Assembly: GCA_019188255.1 (NCBI GenBank) | Contig: JAETXT010000011.1 | Coordinates: 1,798,001-1,862,000 of the forward strand | DNA from: Verticillium longisporum | Lineage: Eukaryota > Ascomycota > Sordariomycetes > Glomerellales > Plectosphaerellaceae | Direction: 5' to 3' | Length of the DNA stretch: 64,000 bases | In this document: in pieces, positions 33,830 to 44,983 of the stretch | How the letters are laid out: the number at the start of each line of letters is the position of its first letter | How positions within the stretch are numbered: the stretch's first letter is position 1 | Notes under the pieces: model-generated | The model's database searches: none | What the model was told of the DNA's origin: nothing | What the model saw: only the letters and a program-made list of their open reading frames with translations | Translations under genes and position numbers: made by a program

Positions 33830-34735
33830 CATCACCTGTAGGTCCATGTCGGCTCGGTCTTGAAGACTTCGATACATTGAAGGATCATAGGCCTGCCAGT
33901 CCATACAGTCTCGACTCTTGAGTACATGTTCTCTTCCACCAATCACGATAGTGCACCAAAGACCACAGCGTCAAGACGAAGTAATTGTGGCATGAGTCTC
34001 ATACGTCAGCTCTAGCCAGAGTCGTGTTCCAGCCCAACATCGAGTGGCTCCCGTCTAAGAATATGGCAGTTCGGGCGGAAGGGTTGCCTGATATAGTTAG
34101 ACGAACCAGTAGCTACGATCCTACCCGGAGTTCCTGAGACTACGCGCCTGCACGTGAAGGTTGCAGTCAAGTCGTTCCGTGCAGGTTTGTTTTTTCTCAC
34201 CAATCTGGAGCTGCTGTGGCAATCTTGGCATATTTGAGAAAAATGCAAGCACGGTGATGCCAAGGCTGCTTCCTTCGCCAAGACTCATAGAGCGATGGAT
34301 ACCGGGGGTCTAGTCCAAAAGAGCAGGTGATGGATGCTTAACCTTGCATTAGGCGACATGGGTGACCAATTGAGGAAAGGGTAATCAGCACGCAGTGTAG
34401 ACGCCCAGGGACGGAACAGAATCCTTTGGCGACGGGTTGTCACGCCTCATTGGATAGGTTCTTCTCGGCAGATCGACGTCGGCTGGCTTGCATCTAGGCA
34501 TACCGCCCTGGCGATCCATCGGGTCCGTCCGAGAATCCTTTGCACCGGATACTGTTTTCTCTTTCATGCGAAAAGGGCGAAATCGCATGATTTCTCCGTG
34601 TTTCCCCACGTGAGGTTTTGCGAATGAGACAATCGTGGCGTAGCCTCCAATTAATTTAATCTGCAGAAAGCGGCCTGGAAGAATCGTTTCGACATAAGCA
34701 AGATACGCTTTACTGTGTATCATATTCTTGCTGGC
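33830..34735. other. intergenic, no gene seen
   Basis: Upstream of the AA9 gene and 3' of the alpha-galactosidase. Nothing coding is recognised. Confidence 0.4.
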
Positions 34736-36251
34736 TCATTTCTTCTCCTTGCAGGATAGTAGCAACACCTTGGTTTGATCCTGTGCCACCTCCTGGAGGG
34801 AAACACTTTCTTTCTGAGATCCTAAATCCTTGTTCTCCCAGACATCTCTGACACGGACGTTTCCGTTTTTGCAACCCTGGAACCCAGGGAGTTTTGACCA
34901 TGACAGTTCAATATCAGTGGTGTGGTTCACCTTATTGTAGTTGAGAGCAAGCACAACATGGTTGTACTTTTTGTACTTCACGGGTCCAGCCCAGACCTGG
35001 ATTTCGTCCTCCGTGGACAGCTCGGGTATGTAAGAGGCAGCTATCCCGAGATCATCTTGGTTGATACTAATGATCTCTTTGTTCAATAGCACATCGAGAG
35101 ACGATTTTCTGATTGTTGTGATGTCCGCACCAATGATGAGAGGGCTCTTCAAGGTTGCCCAGAAGCTCTGGTGGGTCTGATCCTGGTGGAGCGTGAAGTT
35201 GCGGTTGACGCCGACCTCGAGCATGTCCATATCAGCTGACTCTTAGTTAGCTCTCCGTCATCTTTAGCAATCTTTCCAATAAGAGACTTACCCCAGGAGC
35301 CCTTCTTCTGGAATCCAGAGATCTCGCGCATCTTGCGAATCATTGTCAGAACGCTAACCCCAGCGTAGCCAGTGTTGAGACAGTAGGCAGTTTTGCAGAC
35401 GGAATTTCCATCATCGCGAAACTTGGCGTGGATGTCCCCAGACATTCTGTATGAATCAGTGAACTGGTCGGCCCAGTACCAGGGCCACTGGTGGCCCCAT
35501 TGGCAAACAGCGTAGAAGATGTCGCCACCTGTGTTTTTCAAAGCGTGGGACATGATTTGGAAGCGCTCCTGGACTGGTCGGATATTGCCGTAGAATCCTC
35601 CACAGTTATCGTACTGTCTGATCAGTTGACGTTTCTGACTGAGGAACTCAAGCTTACCTTCAGATAGTCCATACCCCAGTCTGCATACGTTTGTGCGTCG
35701 AGTTCTTCATAACCCAGACTGCCTGGTTGAAAACCACAACCGAAGATTCCGGCATCACTGGCGTGCATGATGATTAGCACAAACCTTCTGTGCAGTTGAT
35801 GGATCTTGATCTACCTGTATAAACCAAACTTGAGACCCTTCTCGTGGACCTCATCGGCAAGTACCTTGAGGCCGGAGGGAAAGCGCGTGGCATTGGCTTG
35901 TTGCCTCCCATCCGGACCTCTGGTAAGGTTTTGCCAGCCATCATCCATGACAAGGTACGTGTAGCCAGCATCACGAAGTCCAGTATCTAATAGAGCTTGC
36001 GCGGTTCCTTCGACAATTGTCTGGTTGATGCCGAGCTTGAAGGTGTTCCAAGAGTTCCACCTTGCCCGAAGATCAGTAAAATCTCGTACACGGAGGGAGG
36101 GATGAGGTTTGCACGTACCCATTTGCGGCCTTTGGGCTCTCTTGGAAGGGCCGCTTGCCCCGAAAACGGGAGCGACTGTTACGAGAACGTAGAACCAGAG
36201 CATGGTGATCGTAAGAAATTGCGCTGGATGGCGAGTGGACGTCGAACCCAT
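34736..36251 (-). CDS. secreted GH27 alpha-galactosidase
   Basis: Exons on the minus strand are 36251-35815, 35757-35658, 35613-35292 and 35235-34736, giving 452 residues. A hydrophobic signal segment ([17 protein letters not shown]) starts at residue 17, so Met17 may be the true start. GH27 landmarks are [49 protein letters not shown] (nucleophile Asp), YAVCQWGH and [11 protein letters not shown] (acid/base Asp). [17 protein letters not shown] and a beta-sandwich end follow. The stretch just before WNSWN reads FTDLRAR instead of the usual P-x-M-G-W. A small unrecognised intron there is possible. It removes alpha-galactosyl side groups from oligosaccharides and galactomannan. Confidence 0.92.
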
Positions 36252-36791
36252 TTCCTCATCGTTTCAAAGTCAATTAAGATCTTATAAAAGCCAGCCGTAC
36301 ATGCGATTTCCATCCCATGTGCAAGACCGGCCAATTCATCGGATGGATGGTACCGCGTCATTTGTCCCTTTCCCCACATCTGCGCTCCCTACTCCGCCCC
36401 GGAATCTCAATTTGACCCCGCGATGAGCCCGGGGTAAGTCCCGGACGGCACCCGAATAATAGATCGACGGAATATGTTCCTCCTTTAAGCGACATCACCC
36501 CTCATACTGTGCCTAATGGCATGGAGAAGGTGTTCGTGCCCTGGAGCTTGACTGGATCCCTCTCCGTGAAACGGGCCGCTGCAAGATCTCATAGGGACCG
36601 GATTGGCTGCCAGAACCTACCCCTTGATTTTGCACAGGTTTTGAAGTTTACTCCATGGTGGCGTCTCATATATCACCTTCTAGAGAGCTCCATTTTCCTG
36701 CCAACCGTTCTGCAACAACTTGAGTTTGCCAGCTATTGAGAGCTGGGTATTCGAATCCCCTTTTCCCCCGCCTCTCTATTGAAGCTACAAG
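36252..36791. promoter_or_regulatory. divergent region between GH27 and FAS1 genes
   Basis: 540 bp between two start codons of secreted proteins. No gene is seen. Confidence 0.4.
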
Positions 36792-37547
36792 ATGCGTCTC
36801 TCCAACGTGATTGTTACATCTCTGTTCGGCGCCTTGTGCAGCGCCGAGGTCGTGGATCGACAGCAACTCGCCTACGCTCCGACGCCAGAGGGAACGTGGA
36901 CCGTTCCCAAGGTTCAGGGAAAGACAACACTCCTTGACTTCATCAACTCCCGATCAGATCTCACAACACTGGCCGAACTCTTGAAAGAACCAGCTGGTGA
37001 GTTGAGTACACCGCCTCCCCCAACTGTGTCTATGCTCACCTACCAAGGCTTCGCGACGGCATTCGACACCATCCCCGGCTGGGACTTTACCTTCTTCGCC
37101 CCTTCGAACGAGGCTTTCAACAATACCGGTCAATATTTCGACACCTACGCCGCGACGGCGAAGGGGAGATGGTGGCTCGGCAATCTCCTACAGCACCACT
37201 ACATTCCCAACACGAAGGTTGCAAGCTCGGTCTTCAACACGACGAAGACGCGCTTGCAGACGGGAACATTCCTCTTCATCGGCACGCAAGTCGTCGACGG
37301 AACTATCACGTTGAATGACGTTTCCAAGGTCACCGAGTCTGATCTAGCAGTGGAAAAGGTAGGAATTGACCAGGCCATGGGCCTCTTGAAACAAGTTTTG
37401 CTGATCGATCCCAACAAAAAGGGCGTCGTGCACATTATCGATCGAATCCTGGACCCCTCGGCGCAGGTTTACGAGGGGGATATTGCAAGGGCGCCGCAGA
37501 GGTTCATTGCGGGGAGTTGTTCGAACCCCGCGCTGCCATATTGCTGA
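36792..37547 (+). CDS. secreted fasciclin (FAS1) domain protein
   Basis: Two exons, 36792-36996 and 37048-37547, encode 234 residues. Residues 1-18 are a signal peptide. The single FAS1 domain shows TTLLDFINSRSDLTTLAELL, DFTFFAPSNEAFNN, LGNLLQHHYIPNTKV, GTITLNDVSKV and the H box GVVHIIDRILDPS. The 51-bp intron removes a GELSTPPPP stretch that breaks the domain. There is no hydrophobic C-terminal GPI signal. It ends in CSNPALPYC. FAS1 proteins mediate cell-surface adhesion; a specific role is unknown. Confidence 0.88.
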   Translation: MRLSNVIVTSLFGALCSAEVVDRQQLAYAPTPEGTWTVPKVQGKTTLLDFINSRSDLTTLAELLKEPAGELSTPPPPTVSMLTYQGFATAFDTIPGWDFTFFAPSNEAFNNTGQYFDTYAATAKGRWWLGNLLQHHYIPNTKVASSVFNTTKTRLQTGTFLFIGTQVVDGTITLNDVSKVTESDLAVEKVGIDQAMGLLKQVLLIDPNKKGVVHIIDRILDPSAQVYEGDIARAPQRFIAGSCSNPALPYC

Positions 37548-38465
37548 GATGAGTTACCACCACTGGAGGTCATCCTTCTCCTGCTCGTCGATGGGCGATA
37601 CCCTGAAAAGGAGCCGTAAGTGATGTGTGCCGAAAACCAAAGTATGTCAGGTTCTCAGCAATAGTAAAATGTGGTTGAAATATACTTGATAAAGCGAAAT
37701 GTGGGATTCACGTAATGCCCTGCATATATATGGTAGGGTTAACTTCACGACACTCGATCCATCGTTGCAAATATCCTGCAGAGGACTCTGAGACGCGGCT
37801 GAATACATGTTGTTCGTTTAGTCAAGGGACCAAGGCACGGGTTCCACTTGATGGTCTCGAACCATCACCATTGACTTCTTGATAGTTGTTGATTTTGCTA
37901 AAGTAAGTTGACAAGCACAATAAAGATGTCTTGAGTACCTAGCGTCTGCAGTCGATTATTAGGTATAGGATAGAAAAGATCTGATGTTTGGCCCTATCTA
38001 TCTGCCTCATTGGTCTTGTACCCCTATACTTGTACCCTGAGCTGCTTGTTTCCAAGTGCTATACAGATGCCTCCGAAAGAATTTCGTGAAGTGCAATAGA
38101 GAAAAAGTATGTGCTACTTGATGATTGAACCTCCACGCATGTTCAGGCCCATCCCACTGACATCTGAAAGTTGCATCTTGTAAGCCATTCCCTGCTGAAT
38201 CAACCAGCTGCCGCATGTGAGCCACTAGGAAGTATCATGTGTGGATTACATGTGAGAATAAGATCTAGGAGAGTTGCAGAAAATTACAATTGACCTGAGG
38301 TCGGACATGCTTGAATCAATGTATTGAAGGATCTTGATTTTTCTTAGCTGTAGGACGCTCCGGCGCGGTGTGAATAAGACACTCCTGATTCCACTTCTTC
38401 AGGAGGAAGGCCTTAGACTTGATCGATGCACCACCTAAAAATGACCTGAAAGGTCACCTGCAGAT
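37548..38465. other. intergenic, no gene seen
   Basis: About 0.9 kb between convergent genes, with AT content above that of the flanking genes. No coding signal. Confidence 0.45.
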
Positions 38466-40217
38466 CTAGTAGACGTAGCGGAAATCGGGGTTCTCCTTGT
38501 CTGTTAGATCCGCGAAAGCGTTGCTGTGCGCAATCTTCTCCTCGCCAGCCTGCTGAAGTGTTTCGGCTTCGCCAGCGGTGGCAACGGCGGCACGCTTGCT
38601 CTTGTTGCGACGGGTGAGGAGGAAACGCATGACAACAAGAATGACGTTGAAGATTGCATAGAGGCAGAAGTGGACAGTGAAACCGGTGCGATACCGGGGC
38701 GCGTCCCAGGCCTGGAAGATCTGGGGGGCAGTCATGTTGCCGGCGGCCCAGCCGACGAAGCACATGGTGAGTGTGGTAGACTTCTTGGTTTCTGGTGAAA
38801 GTGTTAATTTAGTCGGTGTGGCAGATTCAAAGGATTTTACGTACGGCCGGCGACGTTGCGGGAAATGAGGGAGAAGACCAGATTGCCCTCGGCGAGGAAG
38901 AACTGAGTGCAGTAGAAAGCAATCAGGAGACCGACGCGGTTCGAGGCAGTTGGGACAATGCTGTAAATGATAGCAGTGCCAATGATGGCGGGGAACGACC
39001 AAGCCTGGAAATTGTCACTTGAAAGCATTGCATGATGATTTCGAGGTAACTCACATGCATGGTAAATGCAGTCTGTTGAGTGCGCTGCGCAGTAAAAGCG
39101 GCAGAGATCATGATAATGATTGTGATGGCACCCTGGGCGATGTTGAGCAACTGAGTCTCAAACACGGTGAAGCCAAATCCACTGATGATTAGGTTGGAGA
39201 AGACGCCAAGACCACCAATAATGAGAGTCGAAGTAACCTGAAGCAGGACGTAGCACCAAGTGACGGGGTCCGAGACAGCCTCAATGACTTGGTGGCGTTT
39301 GTAGGTCTTGTTCTGAATGCCCGTCTCGTTCGCACGGACGCGCTCGATGAGCAGCCTCTTCGTGTCTTCGTCGAAGCACTTTGCCTTCATGGGCGAATCG
39401 GGAAGGAACCAGCCGACAAAAACTGCCCAGACACAGGTGGTAATTCCCAGAACCATGAAGAGCATCTGCCACGACTTCATGATGGCTCCATCGTAGTGAC
39501 TAGCACCATAGGCAATAAGGCCACCGACCATGAGCTGAACACCGGTCATGCAGTACCAGAGCGAAGTCAGAACAGCTTGCTCTTCACGTCGCCACCACAT
39601 AGCGGTCATGATGATGAAGGCTGGCTGCACGCACGATTCGAACATACCGAGCAAGAAGCGGACCGCCATCAGTGAGCCAAAGTTCTCCGCAGCAGCAGAG
39701 CAAGCAATAACGACACCCCAGCAAAAGATATTGACGGAAAGGTACTTGGCCACGGGAAGCTTCTGAAGAAGTAGATTGGTCGGGTATTCGCCGAACAGGA
39801 CACCCATGTAGAGGATAGTGCCGAGCCAACTGAACTGCTGGCCATGGAGATTCGCATCTTGCCGAATGCCCATGATGGAGGCGAAGCCTAAGGTGCCTTT
39901 GTCAAGAGACTGGCAGAAGTAGGTTCCAAGCATGCAGACGAGAATGCGTCTGTTGACGGTCCAGAACAGCTTCTTGTTGGTCTTTTCGTCGATGTAAATG
40001 GCTTCACCGCCGGCGTACGCAGCAGTCTGGAACATCAGCGTGGTTCGTCCAGGATCAGCTCGTCATGGGGCATGGGGCTCACCTCTTGGTCCTGGTCAGC
40101 ATGATGACCATCGATACGCTGAGAAGAAAGAGGGGCAGGCGTGATGGAGTTCTCGTCGGCCTTCCGTCGAGTGGCATGGGCGGCCGTTGGAGCAAAGTCC
40201 GACTTGGTATCGGCCAT
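38466..40217 (-). CDS. MFS transporter of the Dal5 / anion:cation symporter family
   Basis: Exons on the minus strand are 40217-40083, 40026-39055, 39004-38845 and 38791-38466, giving 530 residues. A polar N-terminus of about 55 residues precedes twelve membrane helices. Family features are FCQSLDKGTLGFASIMGI, QFSWLGTILYMGVLFGEYP, LMAVRFLLGMFESCVQPAF, MWWRREEQAVLTSLWYCMTG, and WFLPDSPMKAKCFDEDTK in the central loop. After the last intron, GQTKKSTTLTMCFVGWAAGN follows. Dal5-type proteins import allantoate, nicotinate, pantothenate, biotin-like or other carboxylates. The substrate cannot be told from sequence. It directly adjoins the RIP-mutated region. Confidence 0.9.
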
Positions 40218-40631
40218 GGCGAGGGTTTGGCTGTTCGAAGGGCAGAGCGGTTGTGTGCGCCCAGTTTCCGGGTTTGTGTACCGAAAATAAGCGAAGAGAT
40301 GCTGTGAGAGTGATGCCGATGATCCGATTCTAATGCATTGAGACGTAGAAGATCGTCCAGAGGCTTCCTTCTATATTTCGCGATCACTCGCAGTAATGAT
40401 CTCCTGACGCATACCTCGTGGAACGGTACGGACATCGGTCCTGACGATGGAACGAAGAGCCGAGCCTACAGATCGAGCAAGGATGATAGCCGAGTGCACG
40501 CTCATGCATGGCGCGTTGAGAAGGAGGGGAAAGGGAGGTTGTCCTGAAGCTTAACCAGGATTGATGCCGTTCGGAGATGTGTCCGGGACTTCACCCGGCG
40601 GCCGGAGGTAGTACTTGTCAGCGCTGCCGTC
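40218..40631. promoter_or_regulatory. promoter region of the Dal5-type transporter
   Basis: 414 bp of normal-composition DNA before the AT-rich block begins. No gene is seen. Confidence 0.4.
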
Positions 40632-41135
40632 AATTCAATCAATTTAAATATCGGGAGTGGAATTAACTATTTAATATATTTCGGATTATAGATTTAACTA
40701 TTTAAATTAATTAATTAGATTTAATATAGTTTAAATTAATAAATAAAGCTATCGCTAATTAGACGACTTACTAGAATAATTAACGTTTATAATATTAAAT
40801 ACTTAAGCCCTCCTAGTATAATAGCGCTACTATAAAGCTAATTTCTAAAGTACTAGACCTCTTCTAGTATATCTAAAGCTATCGTAAGCCTCTACGATAT
40901 TAATATAAGCTTTATAAGGCTAAACGCCCTCTTATAGTCAGTAGCTATTACTAGGATAATAAGGATATCGAGGGCTAGGCGGCTAATTATAGGGAACGCC
41001 TCCTCTTAACTTATCTATTAATTAATAGGGTCCTTAATATCGGTAATCTATATTAAGTCGAGGTAGAGGTATCGATCGAGTTTAAAGTTAACTAGAATTG
41101 CCCTCTAGTAATAATTATATATCTAATTATTAAAT

Positions 41136-41422
41136 TGTTGAGAGGGCTTCACTGCTTATGTGAACCCCGTTTCATTGCTTTGGCTGTGCCTGAGAGCTCT
41201 GAATAGGTAGGGTAGGTGATATAAGTCTTGTGATGTAGTTGATGATCTCTCTCTGAATTACCACTACCTACGTGAGTCAGATATACCCATCTGATTCACC
41301 GATCACGTAAGCTGTGATTCACGTGCTCCTGAGAGCTGTGAATCCCAGCCACGGTGATCACCATATCGGTGATCCCCTACCGAGATCACTGCCCTAGGGA
41401 ACCCCCTAATATTGGTTCAACA
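41136..41422. mobile_element. solo-LTR-like insert (287 bp), not RIPed
   Basis: The segment begins TGTTGA and ends TCAACA, the TG...CA inverted ends of retrotransposon LTRs. Its base composition is normal (about half GC, with many CA and TG), unlike the AT-rich DNA on both sides. Flanking pentamers TAAAT and TAATT differ at one position, so a target-site duplication is only approximate. Internal short repeats (CCTGAGAGCT near 41189 and 41325) are present. It could instead be a small non-autonomous element. Confidence 0.6.
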
Positions 41423-42500
41423 TAATTATTTATATATACGTATTAGTACTCTTATCGGAAAGGAGCGTAAAATAGTAATTAAATTAAGTATAAATTACTA
41501 TTACCCTATTTACTTAGAAGAGAGGTATTTTATAGTAATTTACTTATAGTTTTTAATTAGAAGGAGGCTATTTAATAGATTATAGACGAGGCCCTAGAAT
41601 ATAGATAACTCGCCTAATATATAGAATCTATTAATAAGAGGTCGGCATTCTACTTCTATAATTAACTATATTAAGAATAGATCTAGAAGACGTAATCGAT
41701 CTTTTATATAATAGGATTATAATATATAATATAATAATATATATCTTCGTTCTATTCGAGATCGTTAATAAAGAGCTAAATAAGAGAATAATAGCCTTAT
41801 TAAGCCCTCTATAGCTAACTCCGCCGATTCCTTATATCTATACTAGAAAGGAGGGTATTTTAGCCCTTATTTATATATTCCCTAATAATCTATTAAGTAA
41901 TTTACCTATTAATTAATTAATCGATTAATATAAAAGTATTAATATAACTTATAATATTAAGATCGTAAAATGCCCTCTAAATTATAAGTAATGCTCTAAT
42001 TCCTACTTTTATAATAATAGAGTAATTATAATAATTATCTAATAAGATAAATATATATCTCTATTAGCTACTTACCTCCTCGAGAGTTCCTCGCTATAGG
42101 TAGTTAATTTTAGAGGAAGGCTTCTACTAGAGACCCTTTAATATAGAGGGTCTAGCCTTCCCTCGATCGTAGAGGAGCTTTATCTATATTATTAAGCCGC
42201 TCCTAACTCTATTAATCTTCTTCCGGATCTATTCTATAGTTAATCTATATCCTTAATAGGCGTAATAGTCGCGAATAGTCTTAAGTAGCTCTTCGTATAT
42301 ATCTATAGTAAAGGAGACGATAGGACCCTCGGTAATAGCCTCGGTAACGGCTAGTAAGTCTATCGGTAAAGGAGGCATTAGAGAGGCTTCGTTTAACGAT
42401 AAAATAAAGCATTAGCGATATCTAGAGGGCTTAAAATAGGCGTATTTAGTAGTATTATTATATTTAAGGGTATTAAGAATTTAATAGATAGATAGGGCAA

Positions 42501-42554
42501 CTATAGAGCCTTAGGGGGCTATAGAGCCTTAGGGGGCTATAGAGCCTTAGGGGG
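42501..42554. repeat. 18-bp tandem repeat, three copies
   Basis: CTATAGAGCCTTAGGGGG repeats three times without change inside the right RIP arm. Confidence 0.9.
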
Positions 42555-42680
42555 CTATTTATATTACTTTATTAGCTAATTATAGCTAGTCTTTAGCTCG
42601 GAATTCATCGAGAGACTCGAAGGTATAAGAGACGAGGATAGGTATATAGTTACTATAGCTAATTTTAGTAGTAGCGCTAT

Positions 42681-44983
42681 GTTTATGGCTTTCCCCCTAT
42701 CTATTGTGGCTTTACCCCTATTGGGCAGAGCAAATATCTAACAAGGGCCGAGCAAATATCCTTCCTCCTCGAAACCCCAGTCTCCGGACCTGGCGCCTAT
42801 TGCGGAAGTACGACCGTCCGCATCGAGGTAGTGGAAGCGCCACACTGTGGTGCGTTCGCATTGAAGAACGTGGCGGCATCATGGCACATTGGCAATGATC
42901 TCGTTGACGAACTGGGAGCATCAAAGGTCAGCCCATCTGAATCTGGACTGTACTTGGGTAGACACTAGAAACGAGCTTGCGACCTGACATTGTTCCTGCG
43001 CCAACGCTTGTGCAGAACCATGTGGACGGCGTATTTGCTGGTCCATGCCCCAATAGCAGACGATCTCAATAGCAGTGCGTCTAACGGCTTGGCAGCTTGC
43101 TGATCAGTCGTCAATTGTGATCGTACCAGCGCTACAGACCATAAGCCTGGCAAGTCATCAGATCATTGGCTGGCATTCCCCATGAGCCGGATTTTCTCCC
43201 CTTTTCCTTCCTCCGGATATGGGCAGACAAAGACACAATCATTGCTGGTAGTCTGCTGCTTGTTTGCCCAAGGGTTCAGTGGTGATGGGCGATTTTCTGC
43301 TTCACTCGGCAGTTCAAGCAAGAGGCATCAAAAACATCATGGTAAGCGGCTTTGAAATATCGTTGATAGTACATGCGACCGCTCTGTGACGGTCCTTGGA
43401 ACCTAAGCGAGAGCGAGCGCACCGAAATTGGCCCCTAATACATCTTCGCTATTAGTATGGTAGAATTTATCGACTCTTTTCACGCCCACAGGTTTCGATC
43501 AATCCCGACCATTCACTGTCGCCGTTTGGCCATGCAGACAAACAAGACAAAGGAATGCGGTACGGCGCGACTGTGGACTCTTGCAGCGATCATCAGCGAT
43601 CTCACGCGAAAATGGCGACTGGAATGAGGGCAATGCAACCCCCCTGTCTCAAGCTTCCCAGCCATGGGCTCACCTTCACCGTCTACTTGCGTGAGACAAA
43701 AGCCTGTCGCCCCAGCGAAAAAGCCACCTGAGATGGGCTCACTTGCACATGACCATTTCTAGAACAAGCGGCACGGTCCCTGGTTCTCGGGACCTGGGCC
43801 CCCGCCTGATTGGGTTTAACGATGACCCAGCCACGGCTTCCAGCAGATTGCCTCTCGTAGCAGCGAGCTGAGGAACAGAGCCAGGTACGAGTAAAACTCT
43901 GCATTGTTCGACTCATTCGAGCATCGAGGAAAGTAAGGAGACTCACATTGACCCCAAGACGGTACACACCCCGAAGGAAATTCTCAGGGCGGCGGCGATG
44001 AGATTTCGTCACCAGCATAGGTTGCCATTTAGTGGCAAACCCCACCAAAAAGCGCCGACTTTGCACGAAGCAGCATGTACCTTTCGTCGAAAGATGACAG
44101 GAGGTACCTGTCCGTCCTAACTCAATGGCCGAACTCCCGGGTAGCCCGCATGACTCGGCACGCAAGAAACGACCCGTCATATTGCCTTCGCATTGGCGGG
44201 CACATGGTCAAGTGGGTACAGACTGGGTATATGCGAAGACGGCCCTTTGGAGACCTCGGCAGTAACTGGGGTCCCGCGACTTAGACATCAAAAGTGGTTC
44301 TGCCGTGCGAGTGTGGAGCTCCAAAGTACTCTCAGTGCTCTCCCAAGGGCGCCGAGTACTCCGACAAACTCGAAGCGGTGCCCCTAGTGCCTGGTCCTCA
44401 GACAGACTACTCGGTCGCCTGTTCCTCGTGTAGACATTTTCCCGTACGCTACATGCTTAGGGTGATGGGGCCGATGGGGCCTCAACAGACGCCGCTGACC
44501 GCGGCTTTTCCTAGACCGGCTGCTAGAACCTGCCTAGAGGGGATACCCTGCCTTCACTGCCCCTCTTTGACTTTCCCAACTCCCGTTGTCTGCAGGTCGA
44601 GACATGTCCTTGCGGCTGAGGCTAAGATCCCCATATCCACGTGTGGCAGATGCCCGATAATTGCTGATCTAATGCTGTTCTGGGCTGGGTCAGGGCGAAA
44701 TTGGCCCCCTTCCCTCCTCCGGCTCCCCGTGTAGTAGGGAATAGGGACGAAGTAGAACAGCGGGGACGACGACGCCACAGGACTAGAACTGCCCAGCTAG
44801 GACGATCAGGGGAACCAGTTTTTTTGGACCGAGGACCAGGACGAGTGAGGAACAATAAGACCCTGGCGACGCCAGGTTCCGTCGCCCTGGAACTGGATTC
44901 TCGGTGGCTTCTGTTATGAATCTTCCTCCTCGTCCAAACGTGCCAGTCGACGTGCACCCATAGCACAGCACACTCCGAGAACC
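42681..44983. other. gene-free stretch beside the RIP region
   Basis: 2.3 kb of normal-composition DNA. Several frames of 60-165 codons overlap on both strands, but none shows domains, signal peptides or splice-consistent extensions. I support no gene. Confidence 0.45.

Larger units (their letters stand above)
40632..42680. repeat. AT-rich repeat relic mutated by RIP
   Basis: Two AT-rich arms (about 40632-41135 and 41423-42680) are saturated with TA and nearly lack CA and TG dinucleotides, while CG persists. That is the signature of repeat-induced point mutation, which turns CpA into TpA in duplicated DNA. No open frame survives. The original element cannot be identified by eye. Composition changes abruptly at both ends. 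Confidence 0.9.

Noticed and set aside
37840..37880. Sequence resembling a tRNA T-arm (GGTCTCGAACC)
   Set aside because: No D arm, anticodon stem or acceptor pairing at the right distances. It is just a short palindrome.
42501..42554. Possible CRISPR-like or satellite array
   Set aside because: Only three directly adjoining 18-bp copies without spacers, in a eukaryotic genome. It is a simple tandem repeat.
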